64,000 bases of DNA from Amblyomma americanum (GCF_052857255.1 NW_027526739.1:20820-84819), one strand, 5' to 3'; shown: positions 1-11,134, counted from the stretch's first letter. A program made the numbers and translations. Notes: generated by a model from the sequence alone, not told the origin.

Positions 1-129
1 GTCACAGGGACACTTGTAAAACCGATGTGTTCAGATTTACCTCGTTTCGGTCTAAAACAGCTTGTTTCGTTGGACTAAGCACGAATACATGCTTTTCGCG
101 CAGTTATAGGAGAAAAAGTTTTGACGCGT
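1..129 (+). repeat. Representative monomer, subtype G (TTACC / TTGGACTAAGC)
   Basis: This 129-bp monomer begins GTCACAGGGACAC and is marked by TTCAGATTTACC (30-41) and TTGGACTAAGCACG (70-83). G monomers almost always follow an end reading TTTAAAGGCG or TTTAAAGGCA, so that end and G form one linked haplotype across the monomer border. I count about 60 such sites, the first complete one near 1410 and the last near 63012. Intervals between them are multiples of the monomer (4, 5, 7, 10, 12 and so on), so they make a convenient phase marker for the higher-order structure. Confidence 0.92.
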
Positions 130-387
130 GTCACAGGGAAACTTGTAAAACCGATGTGCTCAGATTAAGCTCGTTTCGGTCTAAAACAGCTTGTTTCGTT
201 GTATTAAGCACGAATACATGCTTTACGCGCAGTTATAGAAGAAAAAGTTTTGACGCGTATTAGAGAGACACTTGTAAAACCGATGTGTTGTGATTTAACT
301 CGTTTCGGTCCAAAACAGCTTGTTTCGTTGTATTAAGCACGAATACATGCTTTTCGCGCAGTTATAAGAGAAAAAGTTTTGACGCGT

Positions 388-516
388 ATCAGAGGAACAC
401 TTGTAAAACCGATGTGTGGTGATTTAGCTCGTTTCGGTCTAAAACAGCTTGTTTCGTCGTATTAAGCACGAATACATGCTTTTCGCGCAGTTATAACAGA
501 AAAAGTTTAGACGCGT
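388..516 (+). repeat. Representative monomer, subtype T (TGGTG / GTCGTATTAAGC / AACAG)
   Basis: This 129-bp monomer has TGGTGATTTAGC, TTTCGTCGTATTAAGC and TTATAACAGAAAAAGTTTAG, so the end is TTTAGACGCGT. It is usually preceded by a monomer with GGTCCAAAACAG and followed by one beginning ATCAGAGGAATAC. In the right half of the window T is further marked by CTCGTTTTGG and CTGGTAAAACC (near 31940, 33490, 36325, 38515, 40448 and 46128). Single-copy tags like these make it a good register marker. Confidence 0.9.
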
Positions 517-645
517 ATCAGAGGAATACTTGTAAAACCGATGTGTTGTGATTTAGCTCGTTTCGGTCTAAAACAGCTTGTTTCGTTGTATTAAGCAAGA
601 ATACATGCTTTTTCCGCAGTTATAAGAGAAAAAGTTTTGACGCGT
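517..645 (+). repeat. Representative monomer following T (ATCAGAGGAATAC)
   Basis: This 129-bp monomer begins ATCAGAGGAATACTTG rather than ATCAGAGGAACACTTG and otherwise resembles W2. It almost always follows a T monomer. The C-to-T change at base 11 restores GTAT/ATAC pairing in the short inverted repeat that spans the monomer border, although the inner C-A mismatch remains. In the right half it often carries CTAGTAAAACC (for example near 33616, 38643, 40576 and 46256). The copy here also has CTTTTTCCGCAG, shared with the copies near 8483 and 11743. Confidence 0.85.
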
Positions 646-1032
646 ATCAGAGGAACACTTGTAAAACCGATGTGTTGTGATTTAGCTCGTTTCGGTCTAA
701 AACAGCTTGTTTCGCTGTATTAAACAAGAATACATGCTTTTCGCGCAGTTATAAGAGAAAAAATTTTGACGCGTGTCATAGGGACACTTGTAAAACCGAT
801 GTGTTCAGATTTAGCTCGTTTCGGTCTAAAACAGCTTGTTTCGTTGATTTAAGCACGAATACATGCTTTACGCGCAGTTATGGAAGAAAAAGTTTTGACG
901 CGTATTAGAGAGACACTTGTAAAACCGATGTGTTGTTTTTTAGCTCGTTTCGGTCTAAAACAGCTTGTTTCGTTTTATTAAGCACGAATACATGCTTTTC
1001 GCGCAGTTATAAGAGAAAAAGTTTTGACGCGT

Positions 1033-1161
1033 ATCAGAGGAACACTTGTAAAACCGATGTGTTGTGATTTAGCTCGTTTCGGTCTAAAACAGCTTGTTTC
1101 GTTGTATTAAGCACGAATACATGCGTTTCGCGCAGTTATAAGAGAAAACGTTTTGACGCGT
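1033..1161 (+). repeat. Representative monomer, subtype W2 (ATCAGAGGAA, TTGTG)
   Basis: This 129-bp monomer begins ATCAGAGGAACAC, has TTGTG at 30-34, TTAGCTCG, GTTGTATTAAGCACG and CTTTTCGCGCAGTTATAAGAG. W2 is the most generic subtype and occurs singly or in runs of two or three. Variants include AAAACTTG instead of ACACTTG together with a downstream CATCCTTTTCG, CTTGCAAAACC (common from about 21.7 kb onward), and CGGTGTGTTGTG with CAGCTAGTTTCG. Confidence 0.92.
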
Positions 1162-1639
1162 ATCAGAGGAAAACTTGTAAAACCGATGTGTTGTGATTTA
1201 GCTCGTTTCGGTCTAAAACAGCTTGTTTCGCTGTATTAAGCAAGAATACATCCTTTTCGCGCAGTTATAAGAGAAAAAGTTTTGACGCGTGTCACAGGGA
1301 CACTTGTAAAACCGATGTGTTCAGATTTAGCTCGTTTCGGTCTAAAACAGCTTGTTTCGTTGTATTAAGCACGAATACATGCTTTTCGCTTAGTTATAAG
1401 AGAAAATTTTTAAAGGCATGTCACAGGGACACTTGTAAAACCGATATGTTCAGATTTACCTCGTTTCGGTTTAAAACAGCTTGTTTCGTTGGACTAAGCA
1501 CGAATACATGCTTTTCGCGCAGTTATAAGAGAAAAAGTTTTGACGCGTATCAGAGGAACACTTGTAAAACAGGTGTGTTGTGATTTAGCTCGTTTCGGTC
1601 TAAAACAGCTAGTTTCGCTGTATTAAGCAAGAATACATG

Positions 1640-2909
1640 CTTTTCGCGCAGTTATAAGAGAAAAAATTTTGACGCGTGTCACAGGGACACTTGTAAAACC
1701 GATATGTTCAGATTTAGCTCGTTTCGGTCTAAAACAGCTTGTTTCGTTGATTTAGGCACGAATGCATGCTTTACGCGCAGTTATAGAAGAAAAAGTTTTG
1801 ACGCTTATTAGAGAGACACTTGTAAAACCGATGTGTTGTGATTTAGCTCGTTTCCGTCTAAAACAGCTTGTTTCGCTGTATTAAGCAGGAATACATGCTT
1901 TTCGCGCAGTTATAAGAGAAAAAGTTTTAAGGCGTGTCACAGGGACACTTGTAAAACCGATGTGTTCAGATTTACCTCGTTTCGGTCTAAAACAGCTTGT
2001 TTCGTTGGACTAAGCACGAATACATGCTTTTCGCGCAGTTATAAGAGAAAAAAGTTTTGACGAGTATCACGTGGATACTTGTAAAACCGATGTGTTCAGA
2101 TACAGCTCGTTTTGGTATAAAACAGCTTGTTTCGTTGTTTCAAGCAAGAATACATGCTTTTCGGGCAGTTAGAGAAGAAAAAGTTTTGACGCGTATTAGA
2201 GAGACACTTGTAAAACCGATGTGTTGTGATTTAGCTCGTTTCGTTCTAAAACAACTTGTTTCGTTGTATTAAGCACGAATACATGCTTTTCGCGCAGTTA
2301 TAAGAGAAAAAGTTTTGACGCGTATCAGAGGAACACTTGTAAAACCGATGTGTTGTGATTTAGCTCGTTTCGGTCTAAAACAGCTAGTTTCGTTGTATTA
2401 AGCACGAATACATGCTTTTCGCGCAGTTATAAGAGAAAAAGTTTTGACGCGTATCAGAGGAAAACTTGTAAAACCGATGTGTTGTGATTTAGCTCGTTTC
2501 GGTCTAAAACAGCTTGTTTCGCTGTATTAAGCAAGAATACATCCTTTTCGCGCAGTTATAAGAGAAAAAGTTTTGACGCGTGTCACAGGGACACTTGTAA
2601 AACCGATGTGTTCAGATTTAACTCGTTTCGGTCTAAAACAGCTTGTTTCGTTGTATTAAGCACGAATACATGCTTTTCGCGCAGTTATAAGAGAAAAAGT
2701 TTTGACGCGTGTCACAGGGACACTTGTAAAACCGATGTGTTCAGATTTAGCTCGTTTCGGTCTAAAACAGCTTGTTTCGTTGATTTAAGCACGAATACAT
2801 GCTTTACGCGCAGTTATGGAAGAAAAAGTTTTGACGCGTATCAGAGGAACACTTGTAAAACCGATGTGTTGTGATTTAGCTCGTTTCGGTCTAAAACAGC
2901 TTGTTTCGC
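1640..2909 (+). repeat. Block B, copy 1 (partner at 4740-6009)
   Basis: This segment of nearly ten monomers aligns to 4740-6009 at a constant offset of 3100 bp (24 monomers plus 4). Shared private tags are the Z monomer with TCGGGCAGTTAGAG (near 2162 and 5262), CGTTCTAAAACAACTTG (near 2241 and 5341) and TTTAACTCG in an S-like monomer (near 2617 and 5717). The pair diverges after about 2909, where copy 1 has CTGTATTAAGCAAG and copy 2 has TTGTATTAAGCACG. Confidence 0.85.
2066..2194 (+). repeat. Representative monomer, subtype Z (ATCACGTGGATAC / GATACAGC / TTTTGGTATAAAAC)
   Basis: Z is the most diverged subtype: ATCACGTGGATAC at 1-13, TTCAGATACAGCTCG, TTTTGGTATAAAACAG and GTTGTTTTAAGC or GTTGTTTCAAGC. 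It usually follows a G monomer that ends with six A residues and GACGAG instead of GACGCG. Copies lie near 2060, 5160, 9840, 12680, 13975, 14620, 16040, 16945, 17590, 18500, 19270, 23400, 43530, 49468, 53990, 57860 and 60310, with partial or chimeric copies near 27175, 52885 and 56900. It is absent from about 27.4 to 43.4 kb. CACGTG and the border inverted repeat are both specific to this subtype. Confidence 0.9.
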
Positions 2910-3445
2910 TGTATTAAGCAAGAATACATGCTTTTCGCGCAGTTATAAGAGAAAAAATTTTGACGCGTGTCACAGGGACACTTGTAAAACCGATGTGTTC
3001 AGATTTAGCTCGTTTCGGTCTAAAACAGCTTGTTTCGTTGATTTAAGCACGAATACATGCTTTACGCGCAGTTATAGAAGAAAACGTTTTGACGCGTATT
3101 AGAGAGACACTTGTAAAACCGATGTGTTGTGATTTAGCTCGTTTCGGTCTAAAACAGCTTGTTTCGCTGTATTAAGCAGGAATACATGCTTTTCGCGCAG
3201 TTATAAGAGAAAAAGTTTTAAAGGCGTGTCACAGGGACACTTGTAAAACCGATGTGTTCAGATTTACCTCGTTTCGGTCTAAAACAGCTTGTTTCGTTGG
3301 ACTAAGCACGAATACATGCTTTTCGCGCAGTTATAAGAGAAAAAGTTTTGACGCGTATCAGAGGAAAACTTGTAAAACCGATGTGTTGTGATTTAGCTCG
3401 TTTCGGTCTAAAACAGCTTGTTTCGCTGTATTAAGCAAGAATACA

Positions 3446-6400
3446 TCCTGTTCGCGCAGTTATAAGAGAAAAAGTTTTGACGCGTGTCACAGGGACACTT
3501 GTAAAACCGATGTGTTGTGATTTAGCTCGTTTCGGTCTAAAACAGCTTGTTTCGCTGTATTAAGCAAGAATACATGCTTTTCGCGCAGTTATAAGAGAAA
3601 AAATTTTGACGCGTGTCACAGGGACACTTGTAAAACCGATGTGTTCAGATTTAGCTCTTTTCGGTCTAAAACAGCTTGTTTCGTTGTATTAAGCACGAAT
3701 ACATGCTTTTCGCGCAGTTATAAGAGAAAAAGTTTTGACGCGTATCAGAGGAACACTTGTAAAACCGGTGTGTTGTGATTTAGCTCGTTTCGGTCTAAAA
3801 CAGCTAGTTTCGTTGTATTAAGCAAGAATACATGCTTTTCGCGCAGTTATAAGAGAAAAAGTTTTGACGCGTGTCACAGGGACACTTGTAAAACCGATGT
3901 GTTGTGATTTAGCTCGTTTCGGTCTAAAACAGCTTGTTTCGCTGTATTAAGCAAGAATACATGCTTTTCGCGCAGTTATAAGAGAAAAAATTTTGACGCG
4001 TGTCACAGGGACACTTGTAAAACCGATGTGTTCAGATTTAGCTCGTTTCGGTCTAAAACAGCTTGTTTCGTTGATTTAAGCACGAATACATGCTTTACGC
4101 GCAGTTATAGAAGAAAAAGTTTTGACGCGTATTAGAGAGACACTTGTAAAACCGATGTGTTGTGATTTAGCTCGTTTCGGTCTAAAACAGCTTGTTTCGC
4201 TGTATTAAGCAGGAATACATGCTTTTCGCGCAGTTATAAGAGAAAAAGATTTAAAGGCGTGTCACAGGGACACTTGTAAAACCGATGTGTTCAGATTTAC
4301 CTCGTTTCGGTCTAAAACAGCTTGTTTCGTTGGACTAAGCACGAATACATGCTTTTCGCGCAGTTATAGGAGAAAAAGTTTTGACGCGTGTCACAGGGAA
4401 ACTTGTAAAACCGATGTGCTCAGATTAAGCTCGTTTCGGTCTAAAACAGCTTGTTTCGTTGTATTAAGCACGAATACATGCTTTACGCGCAGTTATAGAA
4501 GAAAAAGTTTTGACGCGTATTAGAGAGACACTTGTAAAACCGATGTGTTGTGATTTAACTCGTTTCGGTCCAAAACAGCTTGTTTCGTCGTATTAAGCAC
4601 GAATACATGCTTTTCGCGCAGTTATAACAGAAAAAGTTTAGACGCGTATCAGAGGAATACTTGTAAAACCGATATGTTGTGATTTAGCTCGTTTCGGTCT
4701 AAAACAGCTTGTTTCGTTGTATTAAGCAAGAATACATGCTTTTCGCGCAGTTATAAGAGAAAAAATTTTGACGCGTGTCACAGGGACACTTGTAAAACCG
4801 ATGTGTTCAGATTTAGCTCGTTTCGGTCTAAAACAGCTTGTTTCGTTGATTTAAGCACCAATACATGCTTTACGCGCAGCTATAGAAGAAAAAGTTTTGA
4901 CGCGTATTAGAGAGACACTTGTAAAACCGATGTGTTGTGATTTAGCTCGTTTCGGTCTAAAACAGCTTGTTTCGCTGTATTAAGCAGGAATACATGCTTT
5001 TCGCGCAGTTATAAGAGAAAAAGTTTTAAAGGCGTGTCACAGGGACACTTGTAAAACCGATGTGTTCAGATTTACCTCGTTTCGGTCTAAAACAGCTTGT
5101 TTCGTTGGACTAAGCACGAATACATGCTTTTCGCGCAGTTATAAGAGAAAAAAGTTTTGACGAGTATCACGTGGATACTTGTAAAACCGATGTGTTCAGA
5201 TACAGCTCGTTTTGGTATAAAACAGCTTGTTTCGTTGTTTCAAGCAAGAATACATGCTTTTCGGGCAGTTAGAGAAGAAAAAGTTTTGACGCGTATTAGA
5301 GAGACACTTGTAAAACCGATGTGTTGTGATTTAGCTCGTTTCGTTCTAAAACAACTTGTTTCGTTGTATTAAGCACGAATACATGCTTTTCGCGCAGTTA
5401 TAAGAGAAAAAGTTTTGACGCGTATCAGAGGAACACTTGTAAAACCGATGTGTTGTGATTTAGCTCGTTTCGGTCTAAAACAGCTAGTTTCGTTGTATTA
5501 AGCACGAATACATGCTTTTCGCGCAGTTATAAGAGAAAAAGTTTTGACGCGTATCAGAGGAAAACTTGTAAAACCGATGTGTTGTGATTTAGCTCGTTTC
5601 GGTCTAAAACAGCTTGTTTCGCTGTATTAAGCAAGAATACATCCTTTTCGCGCAGTTATAAGAGAAAAAGTTTTGACGCGTGTCACAGGGACACTTGTAA
5701 AACCGATGTGTTCAGATTTAACTCGTTTCGGTCTAAAACAGCTTGTTTCGTTGTATTAAGCACGAATACATGCTTTTCGCGCAGTTATAAGAGAAAAAGT
5801 TTTGACGCGTGTCACAGGGACACTTGTAAAACCGATGTGTTCAGATTTAGCTCGTTTCGGTCTAAAACAGCTTGTTTCGTTGATTTAAGCACGAATACAT
5901 GCTTTACGCGCAGTTATGGAAGAAAAAGTTTTGACGCGTATCAGAGGAACACTTGTAAAACCGATGTGTTGTGATTTAGCTCGTTTCGGTCTAAAACAGC
6001 TTGTTTCGTTGTATTAAGCACGAATACATGCTTTTCGCGCAGTTAAGAGAAAAAGTTTTGACGCGTATCAGAGGAACACTTGTAAAACCGGTGTGTTGTG
6101 ATTTAGCTCGTTTCGGTCTAAAACAGCTAGTTTCGCTGTATTAAGCAAGAATACATGCTTTTCGCGCAGTTATAAGAGAAAAAGTTTTGACGCGTGTCAC
6201 AGGGACACTTGTAAAACCGATGTGTTGTGATTTAGCTCGTTTCGGTCTAAAACAGCTTGTTTCGCTGTATTAAGCAAGAATACATGCTTTTCGCGCAGTT
6301 ATAAGAGAAAAAATTTTGACGCGTGTCACAGGGACACTTGTAAAACCGATGTGTTCAGATTTAGCTCGTTTCGGTCTAAAACAGCTTGTTTCGTTGATTT

Positions 6401-6930
6401 AAGCACGAATACATGCTTTACGCGCAGTTATAGAAGAAAAAGTTTTGACGCGTATTAGAGAGACACTTGTAAAACCGATGTGTTGTGATTTAGCTCGTTT
6501 CGGTCTAAAACAGCTTGTTTCGCTGTATTAGGCAGGAATACATGCTTTTCGCGCAGTTATAAGAGAAAAAGTTTTAAAGGCGTGTCACAGGGACACTTGT
6601 AAAACCGATGTGTTCAAATTTACCTCGTTTCGGTCTAAAACAGCTTGTTTCGTTGGACTAAGCACGAATACATGCTTTTCGCGCAGTTATAAGAGAAAAA
6701 GTTTTGACGCGTGTCACAGGGAAACTTGTAAAACCGATGTGCTCAGATTAAGCTCGTTTCGGTCTAAAACAGCTTGTTTCGTTGTATTAAGCACGAATAC
6801 ATGCTTTTCGCGCAGTTATAAGAGAAAAAGTTTTGACGCGTATCAGAGGAAAACTTGTAAAACCGATGTGTTGTGATTTAGCTCGTTTCGGTCTAAAACA
6901 GCTTGTTTCGCTGTATTAAGCAAGAATACA
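3446..6930 (+). repeat. 3.5-kb repeat between TCCTGTTCGC tags, unit 1
   Basis: The unique tag ACATCCTGTTCGC occurs only near 3446, 6931 and 10191, and the rare CTCTTTTCGG follows each at about +210. It therefore marks successive units of 3485 and 3260 bp. Within this unit 3446-3690 aligns to 6931-7175 at offset 3485, and 3760-4587 aligns to 7374-8201 at offset 3614, because unit 2 has one extra monomer between. The rest of unit 1 is block B material, so the units are mosaics, not simple copies. Confidence 0.75.
4740..6009 (+). repeat. Block B, copy 2
   Basis: Second copy of block B, carrying the TCGGGCAGTTAGAG tag. It differs from copy 1 at a few bases, for example AAGCACCAATAC and GCAGCTATAGAAG near 4855-4885. 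Just downstream, near 6043, GTTATAAGAG is shortened to GTTAAGAG by loss of one TA dinucleotide. Confidence 0.85.
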
Positions 6931-8529
6931 TCCTGTTCGCGCAGTTATAAGAGAAAAAGTTTTGACGCGTGTCACAGGGACACTTGTAAAACCGATGTGT
7001 TGTGATTTAGCTCGTTTCGGTCTAAAACAGCTTGTTTCGCTGTATTAAGCAAGAATACATGCTTTTCGCGCAGTTATAAGAGAAAAAATTTTGACGCGTG
7101 TCACAGGGACACTTGTAAAACCGATGTGTTCAGATTTAGCTCTTTTCGGTCTAAAACAGCTTGTTTCGTTGATTTAAGCACGAATACATGCTTTTCGCGC
7201 AGTTATAAGAGAAAAAGTTTTGACGCGTATCAGAGGAACACTTGTAAAACCGATGTGTTGTGATTTAGCTCGTTTCGGTCTAAAACTGCTTGTTTCGTTG
7301 TATTAAGCACGAATACATGCTTTTCGCGCAGTTATAAGAGAAAAAGTTTTGACGCGTATCAGAGGAACACTTGTAAAACCGGTGTGTTGTGATTTAGCTC
7401 GTTTCGGTCTAAAACAGCTAGTTTCGTTGTATTAAGCAAGAATACATGCTTTTCGCGCAGTTATAAGAGAAAAAGTTTTGACGCGTGTCACAGGGACACT
7501 TGTAAAACCGATGTGTTGTGATTTAGCTCGTTTCGGTCTAAAACAGCTTGTTTCGCTGTATTAAGCAAGAATACATGCTTTTCGCGCAGTTATAAGAGAA
7601 AAAATTTTGACGCGTGTCACAGGGACACTTGTAAAACCGATGTGTTCAGATTTCGCTCGTTTCGGTCTAAAACAGCTTGTTTCGTTGATTTAAGCACGAA
7701 TACATGCTTTACGCGCAGTTATAGAAGAAAAAGTTTTGACGCGTATTAGAGAGACACTTGTAAAACCGATGTGTTGTGATTTAGCTCGTTTCGGTCTAAA
7801 ACAGCTTGTTTCGCTGTATTAAGCAGGAATACATGCTTTTCGCGCAGTTATAAGAGAAAAAGATTTAAAGGCGTGTCACAGGGACACTTGTAAAACTGAT
7901 GTGTTCAGATTTACCTCGTTTCGGTCTAAAACAGCTTGTTTCGTTGGACTAAGCACGAATACATGCTTTTCGCGCAGTTATAGGAGAAAAAGTTTTGACG
8001 CGTGTCACAGGGAAACTTGTAAAACCGATGTGCTCAGATTAAGCTCGTTTCGGTCTAAAACAGCTTGTTTCGTTGTATTAAGCACGAATACATGCTTTAC
8101 GCGCAGTTATAGAAGAAAAAGTTTTGACGCGTATTAGAGAGACACTTGTAAAACCGATGTGTTGTGATTTAACTCGTTTCGGTCCAAAACAGCTTGTTTC
8201 GTTGTATTAAGCACGAATACATGCTTTTCGCGCAGTTATAAGAGAAAAAGTTTTGACGCTTATCAGAGGAACACTTGTAAAACCGATGTGTGGTGATTTA
8301 GCTCGTTTCGGTCTAAAACAGCTTGTTTCGTCGTATTAAGCACGAATACATGCTTTTCGCGCAGTTATAACAGAAAAAGTTTAGACGCGTATCAGAGGAA
8401 TACTTGTAAAACCGATGTGTTGTGATTTAGCTCGTTTCGGTCTAAAACAGCTTGTTTCGTTGTATTAAGCAAGAATACATGCTTTTTCCGCAGTTATAAG
8501 AGAAAAAGTTTTGACGCGTATCAGAGGAA
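6877..8529 (+). repeat. 3260-bp-offset duplication, copy 1 (12.8 monomers)
   Basis: This segment aligns to 10137-11789 at a constant offset of 3260 bp with very few differences. Shared tags are TCCTGTTCGC, CTCTTTTCGG, GGTCTAAAACTGC (near 7278 and 10538), AAAGATTTAAAGG (near 7859 and 11119) and the block A tags. Differences I saw include TTTCGCTCG near 7653 and ACGCTTATCAG near 8256. Confidence 0.87.
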
Positions 8530-8535
8530 CACTTG

Positions 8536-8610
8536 TAAAACCGATGTGTTGTGATTTAGCTCGTTTCGGTCTAAAACAGCGCAGTTATAAGAGAAAAAAT
8601 TTTGACGCGT
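8536..8610 (+). other. Out-of-register deletion junction, monomer truncated by 38 bp
   Basis: At 8580/8581 the sequence passes from TCTAAAACAGC straight to GCAGTTATAAGAG. Monomer bases about 62-99 (TTGTTTCG to the middle of TTTTCGCG) are missing. The join sits in a short overlap of GC/CAG, so microhomology is possible. This is one of only two large breaks of the 129-bp register that I found in the window. Confidence 0.9.
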
Positions 8611-8929
8611 ATTAGAGAGACACTTGTAAAACCGATGTGTTGTGATTTAACTCGTTTCGGTCCAAAACAGCTTGTTTCGTTGTATTAAGCACGAATACAT
8701 GCTTTTCGCGCAGTTATAAGAGAAAAAGTTTTGACGCGTATCAGAGGAACACTTGTAAAACCGATGTGTTGTTTTTTAGCTCGTTTCGGTCTAAAACAGC
8801 TTGTTTCGTCGTATTAAGCACGAATACATGCTTTTCGCGCAGTTATAACAGAAAAAGTTTAGACGCGTATCAGAGCAATACTTGTAAAACCGATGTGTTG
8901 TGATTTAGCTCGTTTCGGTCCAAAACAGC

Positions 8930-8985
8930 TTGTTTCGTTGTATTAAGCACGAATGCATAACCGATGTGTTGTGATTTAGCTCGTT
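8930..8985 (+). other. Out-of-register deletion junction, monomer truncated by 58 bp
   Basis: Around 8957 the sequence reads AAGCACGAATGCATAACCGA. It jumps from CAT of GAATACAT (written GAATGCAT here) to AACCGATG of the next monomer, dropping 58 bp. With the 38-bp loss upstream, this explains the 96-bp change in offset between block A copies 1 and 2. Confidence 0.9.
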
Positions 8986-10875
8986 TCGGTCTAAAACAGC
9001 TTGTTTCGCTGTATTAAGCAAGAATACATCCTTTTCGCGCAGTTATAAGAGAAAAAGTTTTGACGCGTGTCACAGGGACACTTGTAAAACCGATGTGTTC
9101 AGATTTAGCTCGTTTCGGTCTAAAACAGCTTGTTTCGTTGCATTAAGCACGAATACATGCTTTTCGCTTAGTTATAAGAGAAAATTTTTAAAGGCATGTC
9201 ACAGGGACACTTGTAAAACCGATATGTTCAGATTTACCTCGTTTCGGTTTAAAACAGCTTGTTTCGTTGGACTAAGCACGAATACATGCTTTTCGCGCAG
9301 TTATAAGAGAAAAAGTTTTGACGCGTATCAGAGGAACACTTGTAAAACCGGTGTGTTGTGATTTAGCTCGTTTCGGTCTAAAACAGCTAGTTTCGCTGTA
9401 TTAAGCAAGAATACATGCTTTTCGCGCAGTTATAAGAGAAAAAATTTTGACGCGTGTCACAGGGACACTTGTAAAACCGATATGTTCAGATTTAGCTCGT
9501 TTCGGTCTAAAACAGCTTGTTTCGTTGATTTAAGCACGAATACATGCTTTACGCGCAGTTATAGAAGAAAAAGTTTTGACGCTTATTAGAGAGACACTTG
9601 TAAAACCGATGTGTTGTGATTTAGCTCGTTTCCGTCTAAAACAGCTTGTTTCGCTGTATTAAGCAGGAATACATGCTTTTCGCGCAGTTATAAGAGAAAA
9701 AGTTTTAAGGCGTGTCACAGGGACACTTGTAAAACCGATGTGTTCAGATTTACCTCGTTTCGGTCTAAAACAGCTTGTTTCGTTGGACTAAGCACGAATA
9801 AGTGCTTTTCGCGCAGTTATAAGAGAAAAAAGTTTTGACGAGTATCACGTGGATACTTGTAAAACCGATGTGTTCAGATACAGCTCGTTTTGGTATAAAA
9901 CAGCTTGTTTCGTTGTTTTAAGCAAGAATACATCCTTTTCGCGCAGTTATAGAAGAAAAAGTTTTGACGCGTATTAGAGGAACACTTGTAAAACCGATGT
10001 GTTGTGATTTAGCTCGTTTCGGTCTAAAACAGCTTGTTTCGCTGAATTAAGCAAGAATACATGCTTTTCGCGCAGTTATAAGAGAAAAAGTTTTGACGCG
10101 TGTCACAGGGACACTTGTAAAACCGATGTGTTCAGATTTAGCTCGTTTCGGTCTAAAACAGCTTGTTTCGCTGTATTAAGCAAGAATACATCCTGTTCGC
10201 GCAGTTATAAGAGAAAAAGTTTTGACGCGTGTCACAGGGACACTTGTAAAACCGATGTGTTGTGATTTAGCTCGTTTCGGTCTAAAACAGCTTGTTTCGC
10301 TGTATTAAGCAAGAATACATGCTTTTCGCGCAGTTATAAGAGAAAAAATTTTGACGCGTGTCACAGGGACACTTGTAAAACCGATGTGTTCAGATTTAGC
10401 TCTTTTCGGTCTAAAACAGCTTGTTTCGTTGATTTAAGCACGAATACATGCTTTTCGCGCAGTTATAAGAGAAAAAGTTTTGACGCGTATCAGAGGAACA
10501 CTTGTAAAACCGATGTGTTGTGATTTAGCTCGTTTCGGTCTAAAACTGCTTGTTTCGTTGTATTAAGCACGAATACATGCTTTTCGCGCAGTTATAAGAG
10601 AAAAAGTTTTGACGCGTATCAGAGGAACACTTGTAAAACCGGTGTGTTGTGATTTAGCTCGTTTCGGTTTAAAACAGCTAGTTTCGTTGTATTAAGCAAG
10701 AATACATGCTTTTCGCGCAGTTATAAGAGAAAAAGTTTTGACGCGTGTCACAGGGACACTTGTAAAACCGATGTGTTGTGATTTAGCTCGTTTCGGTCTA
10801 AAACAGCTTGTTTCGCTGTATTAAGCAAGAATACATGCTTTTCGCGCAGTTATAAGAGAAAAAATTTTGACGCGT

Positions 10876-11004
10876 GTCACAGGGACACTTGTAAAACCGA
10901 TGTGTTCAGATTTAGCTCGTTTCGGTCTAAAACAGCTTGTTTCGTTGATTTAAGCACGAATACATGCTTTACGCGCAGTTATAGAAGAAAAAGTTTTGAC
11001 GCGT
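10876..11004 (+). repeat. Representative monomer, subtype S (TTCAG / TTGATTTAAGC / TTATAGAAG)
   Basis: This 129-bp monomer begins GTCACAGGGACAC, has TTCAG at 30-34, then TTTAGCTCG, TTGATTTAAGCACG, CTTTACGCGCAG and TTATAGAAG, and ends TTTTGACGCGT. It is usually preceded by a monomer ending AAAAAATTTTGACGCG (six A, four T) and followed by a W1 monomer. One variant carries TTATGGAAG (for example near 15370 and 20540). Another, with TGTCACTGGG and TTTAGGCACG, recurs near 17340, 18890, 47800 and 56060. S is one of the commonest subtypes across the window. Confidence 0.93.
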
Positions 11005-11134
11005 ATTAGAGAGACACTTGTAAAACCGATGTGTTGTGATTTAGCTCGTTTCGGTCTAAAACAGCTTGTTTCGCTGTATTAAGCAGGAATACATGCTTTT
11101 CGCGCAGTTATAAGAGAAAAAGATTTAAAGGCGT
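11005..11134 (+). repeat. Representative monomer, subtype W1 (ATTAGAGAGA, TTGTG, AAAGG end)
   Basis: This monomer begins ATTAGAGAGACAC, has TTGTG at 30-34, CTGTATTAAGCAGG and the TTTAAAGGCG end in place of TTTGACGCG. The substituted end makes it 130 bp, one base longer than the others. It normally links an S monomer on its left to a G monomer on its right, giving the recurrent trimer S-W1-G found throughout the array. A derivative with ATTAATTAGG in place of ATTAAGCAGG occurs near 27093, 31614, 33170, 36002, 38190, 40124 and 45803. A shortened end (TTTTAAGGCG, back to 129 bp) occurs near 1925, 9705 and 12541. Confidence 0.92.

Larger units (their letters stand above)
1..2139 (+). repeat. Block A, copy 1 (about 16.5 monomers, all full length)
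   Basis: This is the first of three copies of a block that recurs from 7875 and 11135. Diagnostic tags are GTGCTCAGATTAAGC (near 158), GGTCCAAAACAG (near 308), the T monomer at 388, TTGTTTTTTAGC (near 932) and the G monomer with TCGCTTAG (near 1386). Copy 2 aligns at offset 7874 and then, after two deletions, at 7778. Copy 3 aligns at offset 11134 and then 10618. Here all monomers are full length. Position 1 is the window edge, so the block may begin further left. Confidence 0.85.
7875..9917 (+). repeat. Block A, copy 2, with two truncated monomers
   Basis: This copy aligns to copy 1 at offset 7874 up to about 8580, 7836 between 8581 and 8957, and 7778 afterwards. The drops of 38 and 58 bp equal the bases missing from two truncated monomers with joins at 8580/8581 and 8957/8958. 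The tags GTGCTCAGATTAAGC, TTGTTTTTTAGC and TCGCTTAG are all present in order. Between 8608 and 8760 the sequence resembles the GGTCCAAAACAG monomer near 8130 rather than the colinear monomer of copy 1, which suggests conversion or a second exchange. Confidence 0.85.

Noticed and set aside
8536..8985. Insertion of a mobile element at the register breaks
   Set aside because: All sequence between the two junctions is satellite; no target-site duplication or terminal repeat. Simple deletions explain the lengths exactly.
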